A stretch of DNA of 9,617 bases from Desulfobacteraceae bacterium (GCA_011390035.1 JAABTE010000078.1:1-9617); one strand, 5' to 3'. Numbered from the stretch's first letter, positions 1-7,410 are shown. Translations and numbers: made by a program. Notes: generated by a model not told the origin, from the letters alone.

Positions 1-2269
1 GGACCAGCTCTTCCCGGATGCTGTCGGCCCGCTCCCAGTCCCGCGCCCGCCGGGCTTGCCGGCGCTCCGCCATGAGCCGCTCGATCTCCGGGTCCGGCGG
101 CGGGGCCTGAAAGCGGATCAGGTTGAGTACCCCGTCGATCTGCCTGAACGCGGCCAGGATCTTTTCCGCCCCCGCCTGGTCCAGCGACCCTTCGGTGATC
201 AGGATGTTTATGCGCCGCACGTTCTGGTACAGGGTCGAAAGGGCGCCGGAGATGTTCAGGTCGTCGTCCATGGCGCTTACAAAGCCGTTGCGGATGTCGT
301 ACAGAAGTTGATCCAGCTCCGGGCAGGGCTTGCCCTCCCGCACCGACGACAGGGCCGCCATGCAGGTGTCCAGCCGTCGGGCGGACCGGGCCGCGGCGTC
401 CAGCCGGTCCAGGGAGAAGGCCAGGGGCTTGCGGTAATGGGTGGACAGCAGCAGGTAGCGAAGATCCCGGCCCTCGTAGCCCATCTCCAGCAGCCGGTCC
501 AGCGATTCGGGGCCGCTGCCGCCGGGGTCGCCGTTTCCGGGGCCGCCGCTTCCGGCGCTCCAGCCGTTTTCCATCACCCGGTCGCAGTGGAGCCAGAAGC
601 GGGCCAGGGGCTTTCCGGTGATGGCGCCGGCGATGGCGATCTCGTTTTCGTGGTGGGGAAAGATCAGCTCCCGGCCGCTGGTGTGGATGTCGAAGGACGG
701 GCCCAGAAACTTCATGCAGATGGCCGCGCACTGCAGGTGCCAGGAGGGCCGCACGTTGCCCCAGTCGGTCTTGATGTAGATGCCGCGCTTGAGTTCCGAC
801 AGCCGGGAGCGCTTGAGCAGGGTGAAGTCCCGGGGGTTGTCCTTTTCATACTCGTCCAGATCCACCGTGGACCCCAGTCGGATCTTGTTCAGGTCCACCC
901 CCGACAGCCTGCCGTACCCTGCAAAGCGCGAGATGTCGAAATAGACCGACCGGAGCTTTTCGTAGGCGTAGCCCTTTTTCACCAGCGTCTCCACCATGGC
1001 CACCATGTCGGCGGTGTGCTCGCTGGCCAGCGGGTAGTGATCCGCCGGCTGGACGCCAAGGATCTGAAGGTCTCGCTTGAAGGCGGCCACATGTTTTTCC
1101 GTGAATGTGGAAAGCGGCTCGCCCGCCTTTTCCGCCCCCGCGATGGTCCGGTCGTCATAGTCGGTGATGTTCATCACATGGCGCGTGGCGTAGCCCCGGC
1201 AGGTCAGGTACCGGCACAGCAGGTCCGAAAAGACAAACCTGCGGTAGGCGGCCGGATGCAACCGCCTGTCGGCCGTGGGGCCGCAGGAATAGACCGAGGC
1301 CTTGCCGGCGGCGATGGGGGCGAAGATCTCCTTTTTGCGGGCGAGGGTGTTGTACAGCTTCAGGTCGATCTTTTCCCGCTCCGCGAACAAGGTGGTGCTA
1401 AGATACCGCTCCCCGCCGTCCGGAAAGATCACCACCAGGACGCCCGACTTCATGGCGGCGGCCGCTTCCCTTGCCACATGCATGGCCGCCCCGCTGCTCA
1501 TGCCCACGAACAGGCCCTCCTCCCGGGCCAGCCGGCGGGTCATCTCGAAGGCGTCCTCGTCGTCGATGTTCACCTTTTCGTCCAGCCGGTCCTTTTCGTA
1601 CAGCTCGGGGCAGTAGGCCTCCTTCATGTTCTTCAGGCCCTGGATCTTATGGCCCAGGTAGGGCTCCACGCCGATGACGCGGATGGCCGGGTCACGCTCC
1701 TTGAGCCGTCGGGAGATGCCCATGAGGGTGCCGGTGGTGCCCATGGTGGCCACCACGGCCGTCAGCTTGCCGTCCGTCTGGCGCCAGATCTCCTCGGCGG
1801 TGCCGTGGTAGTGGGCCAGCCAGTTGGCCGGGTTGTTGTACTGGTCCGCCATGAAGTAGCGGTCCGGATTTTCCCGGGCCAGGCGATAGACCTCCTCGAT
1901 GGCCCCGTCCGTGCCCATGTGGCCGGGGGTGAGCAGGATCTGCGCCCCCCGGGCCATCAGGATCTTGCGCCGCTCAATGCTGGCCGCCTCTGACATGGCC
2001 AGCAGCAGCCGGTAGCCCTTCACCGAGCAGACCAGCGCAAGGCCGATGCCGGTGTTGCCGGAGGTGGCCTCGATGACGGTCTTGTCCGGCGTCAGCTCGC
2101 CGGACCGCTCCCCCGCCTCAATCATGGTAAGGGCGGTTCGGTCCTTGATGGAGCCGCCGGGGTTCATGTATTCCAGCTTGGCGAAAATCCGGACGGCCGG
2201 ATTGGGGTTGAGGTGGCGGATGGCCACAAGCGGGGTGTTGCCGATGGTGTCCAGGATCGAATAGCCCAT
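1..2269 (-). CDS. cysK/cysS: Cysteine synthase fused to a degenerate cysteinyl-tRNA synthetase-like domain (3' end beyond window)
   Basis: My reverse-strand translation is open for 756 codons from ATG 2269 and leaves the window at base 1. Residues 1-300 are a PLP-dependent O-acetylserine sulfhydrylase (O-acetylserine + sulfide to cysteine): NPGGSIKDR with PLP lysine K42, TSGNTG at 69-74, then MGTTGT, GMSSG and PDGGERYLST. From about residue 303 (LKLYNTLARKKE) the chain follows class I CysRS through the catalytic core, the DALR-type helical region and the C-terminal ERRQARRARDWERADSIREE segment. The zinc ligands are present (C329, C514, H539, E543, equivalent to E. coli C28, C209, H234, E238). 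The HIGH motif reads HPAA (H338), KMSKS is replaced by a Gly-rich loop after M566, and KIIK reads RTIA. The synthase half should be active; aminoacylation is doubtful. The start is fixed by the CysK N-terminus and by the stop of a preceding ATG-GAA-TAA; GGA lies 7 nt upstream. Confidence 0.9.
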   Translation of the reverse strand, partial: MGYSILDTIGNTPLVAIRHLNPNPAVRIFAKLEYMNPGGSIKDRTALTMIEAGERSGELTPDKTVIEATSGNTGIGLALVCSVKGYRLLLAMSEAASIERRKILMARGAQILLTPGHMGTDGAIEEVYRLARENPDRYFMADQYNNPANWLAHYHGTAEEIWRQTDGKLTAVVATMGTTGTLMGISRRLKERDPAIRVIGVEPYLGHKIQGLKNMKEAYCPELYEKDRLDEKVNIDDEDAFEMTRRLAREEGLFVGMSSGAAMHVAREAAAAMKSGVLVVIFPDGGERYLSTTLFAEREKIDLKLYNTLARKKEIFAPIAAGKASVYSCGPTADRRLHPAAYRRFVFSDLLCRYLTCRGYATRHVMNITDYDDRTIAGAEKAGEPLSTFTEKHVAAFKRDLQILGVQPADHYPLASEHTADMVAMVETLVKKGYAYEKLRSVYFDISRFAGYGRLSGVDLNKIRLGSTVDLDEYEKDNPRDFTLLKRSRLSELKRGIYIKTDWGNVRPSWHLQCAAICMKFLGPSFDIHTSGRELIFPHHENEIAIAGAITGKPLARFWLHCDRVMENGWSAGSGGPGNGDPGGSGPESLDRLLEMGYEGRDLRYLLLSTHYRKPLAFSLDRLDAAARSARRLDTCMAALSSVREGKPCPELDQLLYDIRNGFVSAMDDDLNISGALSTLYQNVRRINILITEGSLDQAGAEKILAAFRQIDGVLNLIRFQAPPPDPEIERLMAERRQARRARDWERADSIREELV

Positions 2270-2325
2270 TATTTATTCCATGGCGCCGATTGCGCGTTGG
2301 TTGGTGTTGATGATAAAAAGTGGCC

Positions 2326-2354
2326 AATATAGCGCGGGTGAGGGTGAACTACAA
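2326..2354 (-). promoter_or_regulatory. Candidate sigma70-type promoter for the cysK/cysS fusion
   Basis: Read on the minus strand, TTGTAG (2354-2349) and TATATT (2331-2326) are separated by exactly 17 nt, about 55 nt before the ATG at 2269. The -10 matches consensus at 5 of 6 positions, the -35 at only 3 of 6. The -35 lies inside one arm of the inverted repeat, so a protein or structure at the repeat could affect it. This is inferred from spacing and consensus only. Confidence 0.35.
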
Positions 2355-2466
2355 GGATTTTATATAAGAAGGGATTTGTTCCGGGCCCGGGACGTATCCT
2401 TGATCTTAAACAAAATCCTTGATCTTAAACAAAATCCTTGTAGTTCTTAAAAAAATCCCTGTAGTT
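2347..2466. repeat. Direct repeat array and long imperfect inverted repeat between tmk and cysK/cysS
   Basis: TCCTTGATCTTAAACAAAA occurs twice in perfect tandem (2397-2415 and 2416-2434), followed by diverged copies beginning at 2435 and 2456. AAAATCCTTGTAGTT (2431-2445) recurs at 2452-2466 with one mismatch, and its exact reverse complement lies at 2347-2361. With a 3-nt gap the inverted match extends to 2347-2380 against 2409-2445, giving a stem-loop with a 28-nt loop that contains the palindrome CCGGGCCCGG (2381-2390). The AT-rich arms contrast with the GC-rich surroundings. The function is unknown. It could be a dispersed intergenic repeat, a miniature element, an mRNA processing or stability structure, or a protein-binding array. 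Confidence 0.8.
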
Positions 2467-2475
2467 GTTGCCGGA

Positions 2476-3147
2476 TCATCCATGCCGAATGGCTTGCGCC
2501 AGGCGATTCAGCCGTTCCGTCAGGGCCGCGACAATCCGCTCCTCCACGGCCTCCGGCGGCTGGGCGGCGTCTATGACCGCGAAACGCTCAGGGGCCTCAT
2601 CGGCCAGGGCCAGATAGCCCGCCCGCACCAGGTTGTGAAAGGCCAGGGCCTCGTGTTCAAAGCGGCTTTCGTCCGCCGGGCGGCCGGCGTCGGCCAGCGC
2701 CCGGGACAGGCCCACGGCCGGGTCCAGATCCAGAAGCAGGGTCAGGTCCGGCATGAAGTTGTCCAGGGCCACCCGGTGAAAGTCGCGTATCCGCCGGATA
2801 TCCAGCCCCCGGGCATGGCCCTGGTAGGCCACGGTGGCGTCGAAATACCGGTCGCACAGCACGGTTTCGCCGGCCGCGAGGGCCGGGCGGATGACGGTGT
2901 TGACGTGCTGGGCCCGGTCCGCCATGTAAAGGAGAAGCTCGGCCGTCTCGTCAATCCCGCCGCTGTCCGGCGATAGCAGGATGGCCCGGATGCGTGCCCC
3001 GATGGCCGTGCCCCCCGGCTCCCGGGTCAGGCGCGGCCGGTGGCCCCGGCTTTCCAGGTATCGGGCCGCGGCGCCCATGCGGCTGGTTTTGCCCGACCCC
3101 TCCACGCCCTCGAAGGTGATGAACAGCGGCCGATTGGCTTTTGGCAT
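2476..3147 (-). CDS. tmk: Thymidylate kinase (dTMP kinase)
   Basis: A 223-residue protein of normal length for bacterial TMK, which phosphorylates dTMP to dTDP with ATP in the cytoplasm on the path to dTTP. The P-loop GVEGSGKT is at residues 14-21, TREPGGT (dTMP-site region) at 41-47, DRYFDATVAYQG at 99-110, and a LID-like segment with ESRFE follows. I chose the ATG at 3147 because GGAGGG sits 7 nt upstream. An in-frame ATG at 3162 would add five residues (MEGET) but lacks a comparable ribosome site and would place that GGAGGG inside the gene. The gene begins 18 nt after the stop of the OB/HD gene, so it is probably the last gene of a surE-OB/HD-tmk unit. In many bacteria tmk adjoins holB; here holB is about 5 kb away on the other strand. 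Confidence 0.95.
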   Translation of the reverse strand: MPKANRPLFITFEGVEGSGKTSRMGAAARYLESRGHRPRLTREPGGTAIGARIRAILLSPDSGGIDETAELLLYMADRAQHVNTVIRPALAAGETVLCDRYFDATVAYQGHARGLDIRRIRDFHRVALDNFMPDLTLLLDLDPAVGLSRALADAGRPADESRFEHEALAFHNLVRAGYLALADEAPERFAVIDAAQPPEAVEERIVAALTERLNRLAQAIRHG

Positions 3148-3165
3148 CGTTTCGCCCTCCATCGC

Positions 3166-4176
3166 CTATGGCCCGTTGTCCAGATCGGGGCCCGGGTCGG
3201 GCGCGGCGGGATTTCCATCATCGGCCCCGTTGAAATGGCCCCGGTAAAATTGGCGGCCGTACAGGTTGTGATAGGGCGTCCACGCCTCGGCCGCCGGCGA
3301 GGCGTCCATGAAGTCCCGGATGCCGTTGACCTTGGCGTCGATGTCGTCGATGTGGTTGAGCAGCACCGCCTCGATGGTCTTGGGCGGCTCCGGCGAGCCG
3401 TAATCCCGCTGGCCGTGGTGGGAGATTATCATGTGCTTGAGCAGCAGGGCCAGCTCCTCGGGGAAGCCTTCGATGGAGCGGATCTTTTCCGACACCATCT
3501 CGCAGCCCATCATGATGTGGGTGAGCAGGCGGCCGGCGTCGGTGTAGTCTATTTTGATCCGGTAGGCGTATTCCTTGATCTTGCCGATGTCGTGGAGGAT
3601 GGCCCCGGTCAGCAGCAGGTCCATGTCTATGTTGCCGTAGTGGCCCTCTATCCGCTTTACCAGGATGGCCATGGACAGGGTGTGTTCCAGAAGGCCGCCG
3701 AGGTAGTTGTGGTGCATGCGCTTTGCCGCCGGGGCGATCTTGAAGCGGCGGGCGAAGTCGGCGTCGTCCCAGAAGGCCATGAGCAGCCGCTTTAAATGGA
3801 CGTTTTTCATGCCGTCGGTCAGGTTCACCAGCCGGTCGAACATGGCCTCCACGTTGCGGGCGGTGGCGGGGATGAAGTCGGCGGCGGAAAGGTCATCGTC
3901 GAAGCGGGCGGCGATGGACTGGATGGTGAGCTGGAGCCGGCCCTGGTATTCGGACACCGTGGCCCGCACCGTGACGAAATCCGCGGCGGCAAGGGCCGCG
4001 GCCACGCGCTCGGCGTCCTCCCAGATAACGCCCCGGATGGCGCCGGTGCGGTCCCCCAGCATCACCGTGAGAAACTGGCCGCCGTCCTTTTTACGGGCCA
4101 GGGATTTTTCCTGGAGAACGAACACGTCCGCCACGGCGTCTCCGGCGCGCAGGGCGGAGATGAACTGGCTTTTCAT
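3166..4176 (-). CDS. OB-fold/HD-domain protein, YhaM-like 3'-5' exoribonuclease candidate
   Basis: A 336-residue protein. Residues 1-95 form an OB-fold nucleic-acid-binding module (EKSLARKKDGGQFLTVMLGD, then GVIWED). Residues 150-315 are an HD metal-dependent hydrolase domain with H156, H165, the H195-D196 pair in ILHDIGK, H253-H254 in SHHG, and a later DDID segment. OB plus HD in this order and size matches the YhaM family, whose Bacillus subtilis member is a 3'-5' exoribonuclease. The exact substrate cannot be read from sequence. The last 20 residues are Pro/Asp/Gly-rich and look disordered. The start at 4176 is set by AAGGAG 8 nt upstream and by the ATGA overlap with the surE stop, which implies translational coupling. 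A longer in-frame extension starting at 4251 lies inside surE and is disfavoured. Confidence 0.88.
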   Translation of the reverse strand: MKSQFISALRAGDAVADVFVLQEKSLARKKDGGQFLTVMLGDRTGAIRGVIWEDAERVAAALAAADFVTVRATVSEYQGRLQLTIQSIAARFDDDLSAADFIPATARNVEAMFDRLVNLTDGMKNVHLKRLLMAFWDDADFARRFKIAPAAKRMHHNYLGGLLEHTLSMAILVKRIEGHYGNIDMDLLLTGAILHDIGKIKEYAYRIKIDYTDAGRLLTHIMMGCEMVSEKIRSIEGFPEELALLLKHMIISHHGQRDYGSPEPPKTIEAVLLNHIDDIDAKVNGIRDFMDASPAAEAWTPYHNLYGRQFYRGHFNGADDGNPAAPDPGPDLDNGP

Positions 4177-4949
4177 GGCCGGGGCTCCTTTTCCGAAAAA
4201 AGGGTCCAGTCCCGCATCTGCTCCAGGGTCCGGTAATCGGTCACGTCGCACTGGAGGGGGGTGACGGTGACGTGGTTTCCGGAAAGGGCGGTCCAGTCGA
4301 TGGCCATGTCGTCGTCAAAGGTCTGGATGTCCCCCCCCAGCCAGTGATAGGCGCGGTTTCTCGGGTCCACCCGCTTTTCGAAGTACTCGGTGATAACGGA
4401 TACGCCCTGGCGGCTGGCCCGCATGCCGGCGATGGCCTCCGCGGGCAGGTCCGGCACGTTGATGTTGAGAAGGGTGCCGAAGGGCAGGCCCTGTCTGTGA
4501 ACGGCCTCGGCGATGTGGGCCGCGTAGCGCGCCGCCGTGTCCCAGTGTTGAACCTGCCGGGCGTTGATGGAAACGGCCATGGCCGGAATGCCGTACAGGG
4601 CCGCCTCCCGGGCCGCCGAAACGGTGCCCGAGTAGTGAATGGCGATGCCCACGTTGGCCCCCGGATTGATGCCGGAGATGACCATCTCCGGTTTTTCGCC
4701 GAGCACCTCCAGGATGCCCAGCTTCACGCAGTCCGCCGGCGTGCCGTTTACCATCTGGCCGGTGTGGCCGCCGCGCAGGGTCACCTCCACCAGCCGCAGG
4801 GGCTCGTTGAGGGTGATGCCGTGGCTCACGGCGCTGCGCTCCCGGTCCGGGGCCACCACGGTAACATCGTGCCGTTGGGCCAGCGCGTCATGCAGGGCCC
4901 ACAGGCCCGGGGCGTGGATGCCGTCGTCGTTTGTCAGCAGTATTTTCAT
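4173..4949 (-). CDS. surE: 5'/3'-nucleotidase SurE (survival protein E)
   Basis: A 258-residue protein with the SurE hallmarks: MKILLTNDDG at the extreme N-terminus (metal-binding D8-D9), ERSAVSHG (S39 as a metal ligand), MVNGTPADCVKLG, SGINPGANVG (N95) and YSGTVSAAREA. SurE enzymes are divalent-metal-dependent phosphatases that dephosphorylate nucleoside monophosphates and, in some species, short polyphosphate. I favour the ATG at 4949 because it reproduces the family N-terminus and has GGAG closely upstream. The in-frame ATG at 4958 (adding MEP) cannot be excluded. It is the first gene of the minus-strand operon, and its stop overlaps the OB/HD start by four bases. Pairing a nucleotidase with an exonuclease-type protein and tmk points to nucleotide recycling, which is inference. 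Confidence 0.95.
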   Translation of the reverse strand: MKILLTNDDGIHAPGLWALHDALAQRHDVTVVAPDRERSAVSHGITLNEPLRLVEVTLRGGHTGQMVNGTPADCVKLGILEVLGEKPEMVISGINPGANVGIAIHYSGTVSAAREAALYGIPAMAVSINARQVQHWDTAARYAAHIAEAVHRQGLPFGTLLNINVPDLPAEAIAGMRASRQGVSVITEYFEKRVDPRNRAYHWLGGDIQTFDDDMAIDWTALSGNHVTVTPLQCDVTDYRTLEQMRDWTLFSEKEPRP

Positions 4950-4966
4950 TGGCTCCATTTTAATGG

Positions 4967-4984
4967 GCGTCCGAATTCAGACGC
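4967..4984. promoter_or_regulatory. 18-bp near-palindrome in the divergent surE/lptD region, possible operator
   Basis: GCGTCCGAATTCAGACGC is symmetric at 16 of 18 positions around GAATTC. It lies 9 to 18 nt upstream of the possible surE starts and about 92 nt upstream of lptD. A second short palindrome, CTTCCGGAAG, follows at 4992-5001. Symmetric sites between divergent genes are often regulator-binding sites, but no known operator consensus is recognised here, and a small mRNA hairpin near the surE ribosome site is an alternative. Confidence 0.3.
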
Positions 4985-5002
4985 TTATTTTCTTCCGGAA
5001 GC

Positions 5003-5033
5003 TTGATTTTTACTCCAGAATAGGGTTTATACT
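5003..5033 (+). promoter_or_regulatory. Candidate promoter for lptD
   Basis: TTGATT (5003-5008) and TATACT (5028-5033) are separated by 19 nt, about 44 nt upstream of the lptD ATG. The -10 matches 5 of 6 consensus positions; the spacer is longer than the usual 17. The region is more AT-rich than the flanking genes, as expected for a promoter. An extracytoplasmic sigma factor promoter is an alternative that was not recognised. Confidence 0.35.
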
Positions 5034-5076
5034 GTACTTTCAGTTCCGGTTCAAGCCCAATAAAAGGATATGGCGT

Positions 5077-7392
5077 ATGGAGGCGGAAGCGAAAAAAGGG
5101 CGCGTGGGAAAAGCGGGGTGGCTGTTGCTGGCGCTGCTGCTGGGGTGGCTTGCCGGGTCGGCCGGCATGCCCCAGGTGGTCCGGGCGGCCCCCGAAATCC
5201 CGGCGCCGCCGGATCTGGGCGATCCCCAAACCCCCTGGCGCATCACCGCCGACAGCGTGGAATACGATACCGTCAACCAGGTTTACACGGCCTCGGGCAA
5301 CGTGATCATCCGAAAGGGCGAACGGGCTTTTTACGCCGACCGCATCACCTTCGACAAGCCCTCGGCCACCATCGACGCCTCGGGCAACGTAATGGTCACC
5401 TCCGGGGCCGACGTGCTCACCGGAGAGCAGATCATCCTCCACCTGAACACGGAGACCGGCACCCTCCGCCGCGGGCGGCTCTACATCGAAAAGACCCATT
5501 TTGCCGTCCGGGCGGACCGAATCGACAAGCTGGACGCCGACACATACCGGGCCTACAACGCCACCTTCACCGCCTGCGAAGGCCCGAACCCGGACTGGAA
5601 GATCACCGGCAAGCGCATGAAGGTGACGGTGGAGGGCTACGGCCGGATCACCCACGCGGCCCTGTGGGCGCGGAACGTGCCCATCTTTTACACGCCCTTT
5701 TTCATCGTGCCGGTGAAGACCGGGCGCCAGACGGGGCTGCTGATGCCCGAGTTCGCCTACTCCGATCGCCGGGGGGCCGAGTACGCCCAGCCCTTTTTCT
5801 GGGCCATCGATGACAGCGCGGACGCCACCGTATTCGCCCATTACATGTCCCGCCGGGGCCTGCGGGCCGGGGCCGAGTATCGGTTCATGGCCGGCCGGAA
5901 AACCCGGGGCACCCTGATGCTCGACTACATGCGCGACGAGGAGGTGGACGACGGCACCCCGCATGCCGAGCGCAACTGGGGCTACGGGGCCGACGCGGCC
6001 ATCCGGCCCGACCGGGACCGGTACTGGTTTCGCGCCAAGCACGACCAGGCCCTGCCCTGGGGCTTTTCCGGGGCGGTGGATCTGGATGTGGTGAGCGATC
6101 AGGATTACCTGCACGAGTTCCAGGAGGAATACGCGGGCTTCGAGGAGACCGAGGACGCCTTTTTCGCGGCCTTCGGCCGGGAGCTGGATGACTACAACGA
6201 CCCGCTTCGCCGCAGCCGGGCGCGGCTTTTTCGCTACTGGCCCCGGCACAGCCTCTACGCCGGTTTTCGATGGACCGAGGACGCGCGCCGGTACCCCGAA
6301 GGCGCCGAGCCGCCGGACGAGACCCTTCAGCGCCTGCCATATGTCCGATTCGATTCCGTCCGCCAGCCCATCGGCGACACGCCGCTGCTGTGGCGGCTGG
6401 AATCGTCCTATGACTATTTATACCAGGAGGACGGGGACCGGGGCCATCGGATAGACCTGCATCCCCGGGTCTTCTGGCCCCTGCGGCTGGAAAATTACCT
6501 GACCGTGGAGCCCTCCCTGGGATTCCGGGAGACCGTCTGGTATTTGGATGAATTCGATCCACGGGAGACCGGCGACGACCGGAGCCTGAGCCGGGAGCTG
6601 TTCGATTTTCAGCTCGATCTTTTCACAAGCCTTTACCGCGCCTGGTCGGGCCAGGGCCAAAGCGGCCTGGCCAACACCCTGCGGCCCCGGGTCGTCTATA
6701 GCTACATCCAGGAGCAGCGGGAGAACCTGTACCCCTTCTTCGATGAGACCGACCGCATCCGCCGGCTCAACCGGATCGATTACTCCCTGACCAGCATCTG
6801 GACCGTTCCGGTGGCCCGGCTCCCCGAGGACGGCGGCGATAAGAACGGTTCCGCGGACGGAAAAAATACGGCTCCGGCGGGCCGGCGGCAGGTATGCCGG
6901 TTGAAGTTGGCGCAAAGCTATGATATCGAAGAGGCGGAAATGGCCGACCCCTACGCCGGCGAGTATGCGGACACCCGGCCCTTTCGGCCCCTGCGCGGCG
7001 AGATCCAGTGGGCGCCGGGGCCGTGGTTGAACCTTCAGGGGCTGGCCCTCCAGGCCGACGCCGAGTGGGATGTGTATGACGGCCGCTGGCTTTCCCGGAA
7101 CATCTCCGCCGACCTGACCGACCGGCGGGGGGACCGGCTGTTTGCGGAGTATCGGTACACCCGGAGCCTGAGCGAGACAATTTATATCAGCCTGGCCGCG
7201 CCGGTGGCGGCCGGGTTGCGTGTTTATGGGGAATACGAGCGAAATCTGCATGATGACCTGACGATCCGGACCGGAGGGGGGATCGTTTACGAGAGCGGGT
7301 GCTGGTCGGCCCGGTTGCGCTATTCGGATGAGGCGTCGGATCGAAAGGTGGCGCTGACCGTCAACCTGGAAGGACTGGGGGGGGCCGATTGA
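5077..7392 (+). CDS. lptD: LPS-assembly outer-membrane protein LptD
   Basis: A 771-residue protein. It opens with a signal peptide: basic KKGRVGK, hydrophobic core from W15 to about A29, and a likely cleavage near VRAA at 35-38. Next is an OstA/LptA-like periplasmic domain (about residues 45-190: WRITADSVEYD, ASGNVIIRKGE, ASGNVMVTSGAD). The remainder is a long beta-barrel ending in KVALTVNLEGLGG, with a hydrophilic Gly/Lys-rich loop just before C607. In the family, LptD with the lipoprotein LptE inserts LPS into the outer leaflet. The mature protein has only three cysteines: C167 (FTACEG, aligning with E. coli C173), C607, and C742 in YESGCW, where E. coli has an adjacent Cys pair. The start at 5077 is supported by the signal peptide and by AAGGA 8 nt upstream; the frame stays open upstream but that part is antisense to surE. 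Confidence 0.95.
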   Translation: MEAEAKKGRVGKAGWLLLALLLGWLAGSAGMPQVVRAAPEIPAPPDLGDPQTPWRITADSVEYDTVNQVYTASGNVIIRKGERAFYADRITFDKPSATIDASGNVMVTSGADVLTGEQIILHLNTETGTLRRGRLYIEKTHFAVRADRIDKLDADTYRAYNATFTACEGPNPDWKITGKRMKVTVEGYGRITHAALWARNVPIFYTPFFIVPVKTGRQTGLLMPEFAYSDRRGAEYAQPFFWAIDDSADATVFAHYMSRRGLRAGAEYRFMAGRKTRGTLMLDYMRDEEVDDGTPHAERNWGYGADAAIRPDRDRYWFRAKHDQALPWGFSGAVDLDVVSDQDYLHEFQEEYAGFEETEDAFFAAFGRELDDYNDPLRRSRARLFRYWPRHSLYAGFRWTEDARRYPEGAEPPDETLQRLPYVRFDSVRQPIGDTPLLWRLESSYDYLYQEDGDRGHRIDLHPRVFWPLRLENYLTVEPSLGFRETVWYLDEFDPRETGDDRSLSRELFDFQLDLFTSLYRAWSGQGQSGLANTLRPRVVYSYIQEQRENLYPFFDETDRIRRLNRIDYSLTSIWTVPVARLPEDGGDKNGSADGKNTAPAGRRQVCRLKLAQSYDIEEAEMADPYAGEYADTRPFRPLRGEIQWAPGPWLNLQGLALQADAEWDVYDGRWLSRNISADLTDRRGDRLFAEYRYTRSLSETIYISLAAPVAAGLRVYGEYERNLHDDLTIRTGGGIVYESGCWSARLRYSDEASDRKVALTVNLEGLGGAD

Positions 7393-7410
7393 CATGGCCG
7401 CTTAAGATCC

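Noticed and set aside
56..1993. A 645-codon open frame on the plus strand
   Set aside because: It is antisense to the CysK-CysS fusion, whose motifs are unmistakable. High G+C depletes stop codons in the opposite frame, and the product is a low-complexity Gly/Val/His/Gln-rich chain with no recognisable domain.
2347..2445. Inverted repeat as a classical Rho-independent terminator of tmk
   Set aside because: The perfect part of the stem is AT-rich, the loop is long, and no U-tract directly follows a GC-rich stem on the minus strand.
2397..2466. Short CRISPR-like array
   Set aside because: The units are tandem and contiguous with no unique spacers, and no cas gene is present.
4639..5076. A longer lptD starting upstream of 5077
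   Set aside because: The upstream part is antisense to surE, and the signal peptide and AAGGA site place the start at 5077.
4960..6249. A 429-codon open frame on the minus strand
   Set aside because: It is antisense to lptD and crosses its promoter region; the composition is Gly/Pro/Val/His-rich and no family motif is visible.
6418..7395. A 325-codon open frame on the minus strand
   Set aside because: It is antisense to the LptD barrel; composition and the lack of motifs mark it as a shadow of a GC-rich gene.
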